This document shows positions 22,880 to 35,400 of a stretch of DNA of 64,000 bases, one piece after another (positions within the stretch are counted from its first letter, which is position 1; every line of letters begins with the position of its first letter). The notes under the pieces are model-generated. The model was given only the letters and a program-made list of their open reading frames with translations, was not told the DNA's origin and did no database searches. A program made the translations under genes and the position numbers. The DNA is taken from the NCBI RefSeq assembly GCF_000699445.3, contig NC_067200.1, positions 15,878,510 through 15,942,509 of the forward strand, in the 5' to 3' direction. The stretch comes from Schistosoma haematobium (taxonomy: Eukaryota; Platyhelminthes; Trematoda; Strigeidida; Schistosomatidae).

Positions 22880-24580
22880 GGTTATCCACTGCTACTAGAC
22901 ACGGAAGCCCGTTAAGCAGAAGCTTCCTCTATTCCGTCCACAACCATGTGAACCAACCATTTGAAGATGTAGATGTCTTCGTAGTGCAGTCAACCACAAG
23001 ATGAGAGTAAGCATTCTTGTTTGATGCTGGTCCATACTTGAAATGTATGTCAGCTGTCCTTTATGCAGGACTTTGCAGTGCAGTTTGCTATTAAAATTCC
23101 GTATAAGAGTGACACCACAGTGTCGAAAACAGTTCGACGAGGTTCTTTTATCCATATTGTCAAACGCCTTCTCGTAGTCAAGGATTCAGCAAAGATCTGT
23201 TTAAAACGTTTTATTGTACCTCTGTAGTTCTCACATTCGCTCACATCTCTTTTCTTTGGTATCTAAATGAGGCATACTTCTTCACAGTCTGTCGGCATTT
23301 GTCCATCTTCCTGAAACTCTCTGAAGAGAATCACTATGACGATGTCCTCTTGTCCTCCCACACTTGATGTGTCCAACGACCATGCTGATTTCTCCTGTTG
23401 TTGGTGGACCGACATCTTACAGGATGTTTGTGGGCTCTTCTTTGACGTTCGGTGTGTTCTGTGGGTTTGTTCTATTCAGGAACTGCCCAAAATTTAACAA
23501 CCTCTCATCCCGCTGTCCTAGATTCCAGTGAATGGATTGCGCTCTTTGTGTTTTGACTCCTCGCTCTGGTTTACTATGTTTTCCTGCTAGTTTCTTTGCT
23601 GTATCATACAGTTGTCACGTATTTCCTTCTGTCACAGCTTTTTCCTGTGTTATCGCTTGGTCTCCCACGTACTTCTGCCTGTTGCATCATGTGCTCCTCT
23701 TCACACGTTTGTTAGCTTTTGTGTATTTGACCTGAGCCCTAACTTCCTCTGCTCTTGTTCGACTGTTGTATATTTCTGTTTTCGTGTTGTTACATTCCTG
23801 AATCCTATCCATGGTTTAAATGATAGGTTTTGCAAGGCTTGATACCTTTTGTTGAGAGCTATCTCAAATTTGTTGGGTTTGTCAGAATCTCTATGGAAAG
23901 CTGCAATGAAATCTTGTGATGCCGTTCCTCCAGTTGTCAAATGCTTTATGAGCTCTAGTCTCATCTTGAAGACCACAGGGTGGTGAGCTGAAGCTATTTC
24001 AGCTTCTTTCTTTGTTATTCCGTCTCACATGGATCATCCGAAAACTTTATTCACGCAAATTTGATCTATCGGATTCTCTGAAACATGGTCAGGTAAAACC
24101 CATGTTGCTCTGTGTATACTTTTGTGGAGGTGAGGTGTTGCCTATAACCGTTTTGTTGAATGAATATAGATATTCAAATCTCTTACCTTCTTCGTCTCTC
24201 TTCCAATCCATGACGTTTCATCATATCTCTATGCTCGGTGTTGTCCACTCAGACTTTGGTTTTAAGGTCTTCCATTAGGATGGTCAGGTCCTTTCTTGGG
24301 CACTTCGCTATGATCGATTGCAGTCTCTCTCTCGCCGTCGTTGCTATTATTGGTGGGTACGCAACACTGGATAACATACATTGTGATTCATTCCTTCTTT
24401 GTTTTGAAGTATGCTTTGATGATCCTGAATCCATGAGATTCCCATCCTATAAGTGCTTCACGTACAGTATCAGAGCAAATCGCTGCATTTGCGGAGCACT
24501 TTCTTCTTCATGACCAGAGTACAGTAGCATCTCTTCCGAATCTAACGTCTTCTGTCCAGCATAGGTTTATTGTGCTTCAC
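22880..24580 (-). mobile_element. RTE LINE copy (SR2/Perere-3 type)
   Basis: Minus strand. Endonuclease pieces 24580-24249 (ARERLQSIIAKCPRKDLTIL), linker 23976-23701 (RLELIKHLTTGGTASQDFIA, then NKFEIALNKRYQALQNL) and RT pieces 23244-22895 (SECENYRGTIKRF; HCKVLHKGQL). The same protein is recognisable in copies at 33330-37085 and 58165-60190. The RT stops before the FADD box. Many stops and frameshifts. Confidence 0.7.
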
Positions 24581-25379
24581 TGATTCTGAGGACCGCCAAG
24601 TTGTATAGTAAGGTATAACTTAAACAACACCTTAATTCTTCACAATAACGTGCATATATAAAATGTAGATAAATATTTAAAGGTTGAGATCAACTAATCA
24701 TGTAAAGAGAAATAAATGTGATATCCACTCGTGATTTTATTGGTTTGTTACATCCAACTTTTCGCTCGCTCCCGTTATTGAAGTACGGTGTATCGATCTA
24801 TTTGCAAATTACGAACCCAAGTTAACAATAGAACCAAACTCCAATTTAGATACCAAATTTTGTTCTCAGTTTACAAAGAGTCGACCCAAATGCCCTTCAT
24901 TTTTGTAGGTTCCCGGAGCAAAAACTCCCAAATGCCAAACCAAAGACAAAAGAAACCAAAATGTCCGAAAATAGTGATATAAACAAGCAAGTTCGGAAGT
25001 TGAGTAAAACAAATACATCCAAAAAACGGTGAAATTATTAATATACAATATAAAGGTTTTAATCAGAAAAATGTCTCCAGTTCTCTCGTAACAGGTTTCC
25101 TCAGAATCTGTCATTCACCCGGCATTTTTATTGTTATTAGTTTCAATCCACGGGTTTCCTTTTACTGTGCTGACGTAAAGCGAGCCAACCAAAATGTCAG
25201 CTTGGCGGTTACAGTATTCCAATTTCATTCATTAGGACACAGTACGAATCCTGTTTCACCTGCTACATCCCTTATGTCTACTGGCCCATTTAGATCAAAC
25301 GCTCCTCAACATACCGACAATTTTCAAAATATATCTTTGTGTTCCTTTATTGCCTGCCTCTGATTTGACTGGGTTGTAG
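24581..25379. other. Region without assigned feature
   Basis: Intergenic DNA left of the NCOA5-like gene. A short ATG frame near 25183 (MSAWRLQYSNFIH) stops at once and I do not call it. Confidence 0.3.
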
Positions 25380-25685
25380 ATCACCAACGTAGATGATCTA
25401 TGTCAAAATGATTGGAGGCCTACTAGAGTTAGACGTCAATGGTGTGACAAACTAGCTAACGTCGAAGTCACACCTCGTGGTAAGGACCTTACGTGGACTA
25501 CCCCATTGACGCATCAAGGTACCATAGGTGCTTTGAAGACTGTACAACACAGAGGACGTTATTACAGAAATATATTAGTTAAAGTAGATATAAGCGAAAG
25601 TAAGACCACTGCCGCATGGGCCATTCCATGGCATACGATTAACTGGTGCGCGTTGGTTGTCCCTGACCTTGACGAGGATCAGTGA
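25380..25685 (+). repeat. Dispersed repeat with 101-codon open frame
   Basis: An open frame from ATCACCAACG to TGA, beginning ITNVDDLCQNDWRPTRVRRQ and ending VVPDLDEDQ, follows a TTGTAG that looks like a splice acceptor. It first looked like a terminal exon. However, the reverse complement of 62160-62420 carries diverged copies of several blocks (CTAGCTAACGTCGAAGTCAC, ACCACTGCCGCATGGGC, CCTGACCTTGACGA), so this is a repeat family. Function unknown. Confidence 0.5.
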
Positions 25686-26335
25686 TTTGCTCGATATTCA
25701 ATGACCCGACTGCCAGATGATTTGGCCAGGGTTTAGTGACATTTTGCTGGCCCTACATTGTTGAAACCCTTTGACTATAACGGTGTTAGAGACAAAAGCG
25801 TTATCAAACCCTGAATATCTGTGGCGTTTTTGCGTTCACTATGCTTGCAACAGATTTAGTAGACTATAAACATCTTTCAAACCTTCTAAGGACTTTAATA
25901 ACAAGGGAAGTACCTAAATTTCACTGGAAAACCTATTCAGTTTATTTGTAACTGATTCGACATAGAACAAGTGTTGCTACATAGTCGAAGATATGACGCG
26001 AAATACTGGCAGATACCGCAATTGTATGGGATAGGTTGTGTGCCATATTAAGAATATTTCCCTCAAATACCATTTCTAAACACTGGGATAACAGATTACA
26101 TGGCAATATGTGATATTCTACCACATGAGAAGGGAGGATGAAAAACATATAAAGTGAGGGTCAGGGTTTGAAGTGTAGCTTACAGTGAAATTCATACAGT
26201 CATACCTAGCATCTATCCACCATTTGCACTTGAAATATTAGAAATTCCGGAGACGGCATTTCTATTGGCTATTGAAAAAAGGGCGGATAACCTCAGTGCC
26301 TAATCCGTAACCCGCCTAATCTAATTTGGGGCCTT
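25686..26335. other. Upstream region of NCOA5-like gene
   Basis: Probably promoter and 5' UTR, as it directly precedes the predicted start codon at 26336. No core promoter element is obvious; further non-coding 5' exons cannot be excluded. Confidence 0.35.
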
Positions 26336-26468
26336 ATGGGGACGCGGGACAAAAGTCCCACCGGGAGTAGTTGTCTGGTTGGCAAAGTATTGATCGAAGA
26401 TTTGCCCAAACGAGCTATTTCTCACAATGACATACGTGATTGGTTAAAAAAGTATGGATGCATTTCAG
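26336..26468 (+). CDS. NCOA5: NCOA5-like exon 1
   Basis: MGTRDKSPTG then the first half of the RRM: beta1 KVLIEDLP (RNP2), helix 1 SHNDIRDWLKKYG. Ends TCA G before the donor GTATGT; the split codon joins AA of exon 2 to make Glu. Confidence 0.75.
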
Positions 26469-29400
26469 GTATGTGAATCCGATCTGAGCGATTTGGTATT
26501 CAGTCTAGTGATCTATATATATGTTTCTTGCGTTATATAGTTGTTCGACCAGTCGCTAACACTTAAACAAGGGCTAGATAGGTAGTCTGGAAGTTGTCAT
26601 TCTTCATAATTTCAGATACAGTGATTGCTAAATATGTTTGTGAGAGCATTAATTCCCATGTAACGAAGATAGCCTTATGGAATTGAAACACACTTTGTTG
26701 GTTAGATAGATTTAATTGATAGTGTTCTATGGGCCAAACGTCGTGTATTTCTTGGACGGATTCTGGGACATCAGCTTACATTCATTTTCACACGTATGTA
26801 CTTCATATTTTATAGCTCAAATAAGTTTCGACACAACGAGCAGAGCGTATGTACTATTTTACAATGCTTTTGACACTGGATGGTTCGAAGCTTATTTGCT
26901 TGACTTTCAACAAGCGATTAAGATGCATATATTTGACTGGTTCTAAGATATATCACTCCATACCTCCAACCATTTGTCGTTGTTGTGTGGCCTCCAATCA
27001 ATCTACACATGCGGTTGTTCACACTAAGTTCTGTAGTTCCCTGGACTTATTCTAAATCTTAGTCCAGGCTCCTCTTTCTCTCTATCTTATTATGACGATC
27101 AGCATTACTTCATGAAGCGGGTGGTGGCTGGGTTAACGTAACATTCATTTATTTTTTTAAATTTATTTCAACACATAGATATTGGTACAAAGAGGCACCA
27201 AATACATATGCGCCACACAAATCTCATTCGATATGTGTGAGGGCTGTGATACTGCACGGGTTCCCAGACCTAAGCAGGTGGTTTTCTTAGGGGGCCACAC
27301 CCCGAGCCTTCGACTTAAAGGTCTGACCCACAAGGCAGTGGAGCATCGTCAGGAGATGCAGTCCCATGGAAGCCGGTGACCAACAATTGGTTCATACGCC
27401 ATTTGTCCCCACAGGATACTGGAGCCCATGTGCACCATTGGTTTGGAATCCGGTTAAAGCGCCGGACATTCGCTTTTCGTCCTCTCAATTTCGTAAACAA
27501 CACCCCCGCCACGAGAAGGCAATGAGTAGGACTTCCCTGGCAGAGGCTGTATAAGCGTGGCCATGTGAGAGCATTTCGAAAGGGAGAGCGGACTCTCCCC
27601 ACTCTCGGCCGTACCAGGGCATTTGGGGGCTTAACGTAACAAAGCCACCTCAATCGATTAAACTTCATCACCATACCTCTTATACCGGGTTATTTATACT
27701 AATATCATAAAACGGTCGTAAATAGAAATGTTTGTGTTAGTGATTGAATGTTTATGTTAAGGACCTAAATCATACAGTTCCATCAGTGTTAACCAATGCA
27801 ACATCGCACTTGAAATAATTACTGGGGTAAAATGCAATTACTAGTTACTTCTGGTTCTGGCGTCATTATTACGACCATGGTCACAGTTTCACAATATCTT
27901 TATAATCTGCCAGTTTTAGACAATTTTAGTGAGCTACCATAAGTAACCGAGAGTTGTCTCGTATTATTTGACACGTAGATTCTGTCACGACTCCGGTTAC
28001 TCCATAAGGACCTGTTTATTCTAAGTAGTTTAGTAGCTGCTCCTGCTGGCGGGTTTTCTCTTCTTAACCGTACTTTTTCTTCCTGTCATAAGGATGCTCT
28101 ATGAGCTTTTTTATCATAATACTCCTTTTCGTGTTCCTGTCACACATCCGGCTGTACATTTTTGTTCTAGAAATCGTAATATATCCACGCTGCTTGCTTG
28201 TTCAGTTCGACTCGGATATCGAGGCCGCTGGTGCTGTTCAGTGCGAAAATGGGGCTTCACTCTTTGGCACTAAAGTCTCTCTAAAGCATGTGGAAGCCGG
28301 TGATTTAAAGGCGCTGCGTCGTGCAGGCCCACCAATTGATCGGTTTTCCACAAATTTGCAACGGAGTTTCGGATCCATCTCTGGTCGTGATCGTGACCGG
28401 GATAAAAGTCGTGGATCCTTGCGCCGTGACCGCTTCCGAGGTCGAACTAAGTCTCCGGACAACAAACGTTCACGTGAGATCTCACCGCGTCGACACTCAA
28501 GGTCACCAATGTAAGTTTTTCTGATGAGTTCTACTGTCTCCACATTTCCGTATGCAAGTAGTGATAGTATGTTGCTTATGCTACGTTCTCAAGGATCGTC
28601 ATATTTTTGCTATCATACTAACAATGAGTTCTATCGAAGATTCTTCTGGAAATTTTTTATTGTTTCAATGATAGAAATATGTATTAAGTATGCTGTTTTG
28701 CAACGTGGTAGTTCTCCCTAGATTGAAGAGTATTTCTCATTGTTGTCTTGTCATATGAACATTTGGATTACTTTAAAATGTCGGAAACTGTTCATGGACG
28801 TCAACAACTTCGTTTCAATTGGCCAGTAAATAAATATATTCTCACCTGTAATTCAGACGGAAAAACAATAACAGCTGGGAGAGAAATCGATTAGGATGCC
28901 CCATGATTTCAAAGAGGATGAGGTAGGTAAACAGGGCACCATCGAGAGCCGTTTGAGGAAGTTGTTAGTGAAGCTATTTCTAAGGGCAGTTCATATATCA
29001 GTAAATTTCGAGATAACTGTATTCTAAATAGAAGTTAGATCTCAGATGCACAACACATAAAACTGACTCCCACACTTGGCTGTTCTGTGACTTCAAAGTA
29101 GTATTTGATTCTGTCAGTAGAATGGCTTTAAGACGTAAAGAATGAACAACTATTACGATGTCCTCAGAATTCATAAGAAATTGTGATCGGAATTGATACA
29201 AACCTGTTTTAATCATCAGCGGCATTAACTTCTGCCAATCCTGTCCATCTTTGCCATGAATAATCTACTAAACGTAACTTTTCAAGAGTTGGTCACCAAA
29301 TACTGGTAAGTTCTAGCAAATAAATTGAATGGTTTTCATATGTTTGGGGTTTGAAAAATGCAAAATGTCACGTAACCGGTCTGTATTGAACCATAGTTCA

Positions 29401-32400
29401 ACACGTTGAGGTAATGTGTTGTGTTATTCACATTATGGTCTCGTAGAGCTGCAAAGTTCTTCCCTTAAAGATATAGGGAAAGTTTGAGGATTGGCTACAT
29501 GCCTTGTATAACTATACTGATATCCACGTGTGCTTCTGTATCCAGTACCGTGTATAGTTTGTTGTGATACACAGCTGCTAAGTCTGACCGTCAAATAGCA
29601 ACAACAATACCAATTGCATCAATATTCCAGTGATTCACTTCGTAGCGGAAATATAGAATAAATATATATTTTTTTAAGAATTAGCTTGGGCCGTTGAAGA
29701 ATACCCAACTGTTTTTAACTGGAGTAAGTACACTGAAGAGACTAAACCTAGCCTCAGGCTGCTAAGCTTCTAGCTGTGCAATCTTCCTGAAGTTGTTTAG
29801 ATACTAGGCGGATGAATTTAAGACCTGGTTCAAATAACCATGTTCCTTGTCACTCAAAAAATGTTGATAGGGGCAAACGAAAATAAATAAAGATAATACT
29901 ACTTACAGTTGTTAAAAGCTAAATATAAAAAGCTTAAAAAACGAAACTAGGGAAAGAAAAGTAATGAATAATCTCGTATCTAGAGATTGGTTAAAGGTGA
30001 ACAGTAAATGCGTAAGTTACTTTCTTCAGTATTAAGGTAGTGAGTTTTATAGTTTGTAATATTTGCTGGGGTTAAACTTATATTTTTATTTGCCAACTGT
30101 GTTGGTGTTCTGATTATTCCAATTACAGCATAACGCGTACTGATCGGCGTACAGTTCATCCACTAAACTGGCTATCAGAAGTTGCTGAACGAGACAAAAA
30201 GCTGTGAGATGTTTTTAATTGATCTTAATTTATCTACATTGTTGTTTTATCACCTCATCTATCTTATTCCACGAGTTCAGTGAAAAAGTTGTGTTGGGAA
30301 AGTGATGTTAGAACTTGGTATCTTGGCTTTATTATCGACAATCATTTAGATAAAAAAAACAACATTAGAACCAACAGAAAAAAAACTTTTGGCCACAGGA
30401 TACTCAATGTAGATCATACGCTAGAAGTGATAGTAGCAACGGAATTAATAAGAGCTAAAAAGAAAATAAAAAGGAGAAATGAAAACTCCAAATAAATATT
30501 TTCAGAATTCATAAAAAAGTGTGACGTGAATATTTGTGCTCCACCGCAACTTCATCTCCAATAATCGTCCTCAAAACAATCAGGAAGTGTACGTCACTCC
30601 AATTATTAATCAGTGACTTCGGGTTTATGTCTGATAACCATAAGTTCATCTTGTCATACCGAAGACTGCATCTTCCACTGACAGTTGGTTGGTACGTGCA
30701 ACATCATGATATTCGAATTAGTAGGTGTTCACAACCTCATCGACTGATTTGCCTCCCTAACTTGTTCATGCCCAACATTGCTTATTCTATAATTTCGCAC
30801 GTCTAATACCCACTTAGTTACACAACGTTGACCACCATAAATAATAAGTAGACATGAATATTCGTATTCATTACAAAAACAGTTCGGGTAACTCATATTA
30901 ATCCTTGCAGTTGTTTGCTATCCTAGCAGATCCAACATTGTTCCCAGAGTATCGACAGGCAATGCTGATACCACATGTCGTAGTAAAGATTTCGCGTTTC
31001 ATTTATCAATATTAAGAATAAACATCCAGATGGAGAAACTTAGTTCATGGTTTTCGAATATTTTGGAATTTTCTCTCAAGTAATCATTTCTTTATGAAAT
31101 GAACAAATTAGACTTAAAATCATTAGTCCGTATTGAATGATGTCTCAGTTTTTATTTTTGGAAATGAATTTTATTTAGGGATTTTATTTGTTAATTTACT
31201 TTTAGAAATGGATCCAGTCTTCTTGGTCCTGCCGATAAATCAACTGAAAAACCTATCGTTAAATCACCACCTTATATGGTGGCAATAATAACCGTCCAGC
31301 ATGATCTTGTTCCATATGCTGAAATTATAGAACAACGTGTCACTAAAAGTCTAACTACACCAGGAAGTCCTTCTGTTACTCATATAGTAGTTCTACTGTC
31401 TGTAGATCATCTTAGCCCATGCCTAGCTGACCTTACCAAGGATGGTGTTCCGTTCGCGATCATTTGCACTATGACTAATTGGGCACACAACTCGTGCACA
31501 TTACGCATTCTTTACGCTCCAACCCAACAAGGTAACTTACTAAGTATCTAGTTAGGATAAGTATGCATAGTTTTCTTACTATTCATGAATTAGAGGTTCA
31601 AAGGAACATCGGAGTATTGAATGACGTGACCACGTCTTATAATCACCATAATTGTTGCATTGGGATTTTTATCCTATTACCGTATGTTAGGTATCTATGC
31701 TTTTCCGGGAAAATTTCTGCGTTGTGAAATGCTCAGTATTACTTTTAGCTAGTTAACATTTTTGGAAAGTCCCGTAAACCAGCTCATTACATTCCTCCCT
31801 AATCTGATTGGACAAACATTTGGACTTTTACTAATATTATTATACCTCTCAGAAGCCTCTGGAAATTACCGGTTACTAATTACCCTTGTTTTTTGTAATT
31901 AAGTTAACCTTGAAAGTAAAGCTTCTTTCATACTTCCACCTTCTAGTTTTGTTTGAGGTTCAAGTGTCGAAGATTGTAAGTCTATAGGTCGTCCAGAAAG
32001 CTATTGTGTCAAAAGTTCAACGTACCGGACATATCAATGTTGTGTTATTTCAAGTAAATCATTTGTTGAACTCACTCTACTACTTATTCAGTCTGAGTTG
32101 TGTAGCTTTGATCATCAATATCTCCGATTTTAAAAGGTTAATCAATTTTCAACATTGCGAGTTCTCCAAAAAGTCATTTTGGTTTTCAATGAAGCTGAAT
32201 ATAATTAAACTAATTAAATAAGATTTATGCATATGCTCAGTCAGTTATTGACTTGTAGGAATAGTAAAGTTACTTTCATTTTAACTATTTGTGAGATGAA
32301 ATACACCGGTAGAGTTCACTTTTCATTTATCGTCCAGAGCTCTTAAATGATAGTATACTGTTTCTTTTAAATGCATAAATAAGCTTAATTATGGCATATC

Positions 32401-35400
32401 CTACTTCGATACGTTATTTGATAATAAATGGTATGTCATCCCAATAATACTTATTCTTAGAACAATAATATTGCTGAGAAAAATCTGTGATTATTACTCA
32501 TCTGTTTTCATTAGTCCTGGTGCTTTTCCATTTCTTTCTGGAGCAGAACATCGTAATATGCCTTTGGATGATGCATTAATCCTACTTCATCGAGAATACT
32601 CTGCATATACGACAAGCAGTAAAGAAGAGGTTGATACTGCTCCTCCAGACGATGCCAATTTTTTGCCACCTAGTCGCCATTTAGCTTCCCTACTTCATAT
32701 GCTGGCTGATTCTCGTGTTCTAAGTGTTGGAGAGTTAGACGAGATCACTGTTTTTGTCCAGGAGCGAAAGCGTCGTCTGGAAGGCCGACGAAACGCCAAC
32801 AGTGATGGTACGTTTTGTAGTTGCTTCAAGAGTAATATTTGTTTATTAATACATTTTACATCAGTTTCTGAGGTTTTTGTTTTTTATGAATTCACCAGCA
32901 ATATTTGAAGCTTACATAAATGGGGTTGATTTATTTACTGTGATTTACATTACATTCAGACACCTCCGTATTCCTAGATCATGTGTTTTTCTAGTTACAT
33001 ACTTCATTGGACCATTTACACAGTGACTATAGTAATATTGTGAATAAAAAGTTAATTGTCTACTAATATATCCATGGTATTTATTGTAAACCAGCGGTCC
33101 TTATACTTAAGTGGTACATTTAATTACTTACTGCCTAAATTATTATATGTTGATAAAGTCAAGACAAAACGCTATCTATTACTTCATGTGCAAAGCCATC
33201 GACCAGTTGTCCTCAAATAACTATCCTAAGCTCCCCTATCCACCTTTTACCAGGTGATCTTAATTGTCTCGATGTTTGTTTCCAATTCCCGGCTCTATAT
33301 GTTCTTCATTCTCCTTCCACTTTTTCTGCATCACGATGCAGTTAGATGATACTGGAGTTGGATAGGACACAATTTGTAGGAACCAGCAGTTTGATGGTTT
33401 CCACAAATTGCTGATGGTATCCAGTCAGCGGATGCTGAGTATTTTGCATACAAAACTGTCTATAAATACCTGTAGCTTTTTAATGATGGTCATAGTAGTT
33501 CTCCAATTTCCAGCTGTATACATCAGAGTTGTTTGAATGTCAATGTCGAAAATTTTGATTTTGGTGTTGGATGGCAATTGTTGTGAGTCCCATATTCCAA
33601 TTGTAGAAATGCTCTTCACTCGTTTGTTTGCTTCTGTATGTTCAGACTGTGCCTTGGATTTCTCTGCTGTTGTTCGATCATTGTTGACTACTGTCTTGTT
33701 TTTTAATCATGCTCAGACTGTACACAGAAATTTGCCCTTCTGGCATTTCTTGGGCTCACTACCTGGTATGTTGAAGTTTTTTCTTCCCTAGTCCATTTCC
33801 AGTTGTTTTCTGGTGTGACTTCCTCTTTTTGGTGGTGTTTTGTTCTCTGAGCTGGATGGTTTGGTCGTGGAGCTTTCATCGTTCTTCTGAACGACATCAT
33901 CAGCACAAACTTCAGTTAGAAGTGAAGTGTTCGAATTTCCCCATATGTGTTTCACAGCTTGTTCTGTGCACCTCGATGTTGATTGGTTCTTGTTGACCTT
34001 AAATTTATCATTGTTTACTTCTTTGTTTTGGTTGTGTCTCCCATTGGTTTGATTTTCGTTCCTATATTTGTGCATGATTTTCCTGATTGGTTGATAAATT
34101 GGATTGATTTCAATATGTTTGTTGATTGCTGATTGACCTGAGTGCCAAGCTTCTAAAAATTCTCTGGTGTTTTTGGAGTTTCCTCTGTCTAAGATTACTA
34201 CATTTTCCCAATCGAATGAATGTCCGTAGTTATCCACGTGTATTGATATAAGTGAAGATATATCATGGCGTTTGACTGCTAATTGATGTTCATGTAGGCG
34301 TAGGTGGAGGGGGCGTCCGCTTTGTCCGATGTAGTGTTTGTCGCAGTTGGTACAATTTATTTTGTAGATCATGTTTGATTTGTTTTCCTTTGTTATTTCA
34401 TCTTTTGGTTTGCATAGGATTGATTGTAATGATTTTGTTGGTTTGTGTGCCACACCTATCCCGAAGGTTTTCAGCAGTCTCGTTGCGGTTTCTGATATTC
34501 CTTGTATGTACGGTAGGGTGATCCTTTTGTTGATTTTTGTGCTTGATTTGGGTTCTGATGCTGTGTGCCGTTGGTGCTTTTTGATGAAGTTGATTGGGTA
34601 GCCGTTCTTTTGAAATATGTCCTTCAGGTATTTCTCTTCATTTTTCGTGCTGCCAGTGTGCTGCAGTGTGTCCTCGCCCTCTTGAACAATGTGTGTACGC
34701 AGTTGATTTTGTGAGCTCTTGGGTTGTTGCTGTTGTAATTGAGGATTTGATCTGTATGGGTCGGTTTCCTATATACTTGAGTTTCCAGTTTTCCTGTATC
34801 GGTTCTAGTGATCAATATATCCAAGAATGCTAGTTGGTTGTTTGACTCCTGTTCCATTGTAAACTTGATGTCGTTGAAAACGTTGTTGATCAGTTTGTAT
34901 GTGTTTTCCAGTTCATCCTTTTTGACGATGACAAAGGTGTCGTCTACGTAGCGAATCCAAATTTTTGGCTTGATCACTGGTAATATCGTGGCTTCTAGTC
35001 TTTGCATCACTGCTTCTGCGATCAGTCCTGATATTGGTGATCCCATTGGTGTCCCTTTTGTTTGTTCGTAGATTTTGTTGTTGAATTGAAAATATGTTGT
35101 TAGGCATAAATCGATGAGTTCCAGTAGACTTTTAATTTGAAGCGTCGTGTATTTGGTGAGATTTGTGTCGTTGTTGAGTAGCAGGGATGTAGTTTCTTTT
35201 GCTAGCTGTGGTTCAGTTGAGGTGAACAGTGCTGTTACGTCGAAGGATATCATGAGTTCGTCGTTGTTGATTTGAATATCCTTAATTTGGTCCAGGAATT
35301 GTGTTGGGGATTTGATGGAGTGTTTGGCTGAATCTACTAGATGTCTCAGTATTCGTGAAATTTCTTTTGACAAATTGTATGTTGGCGTTCCGGGGAGTGC

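Noticed and set aside
25380..25685. Terminal exon of an unknown gene
   Set aside because: A diverged copy at 62160-62420 marks it as a dispersed repeat; no partner exon with matching phase was found.
27315..27674. 119-codon minus-strand ORF
   Set aside because: Lies in a dispersed LINE-head repeat whose other copies do not keep the frame.
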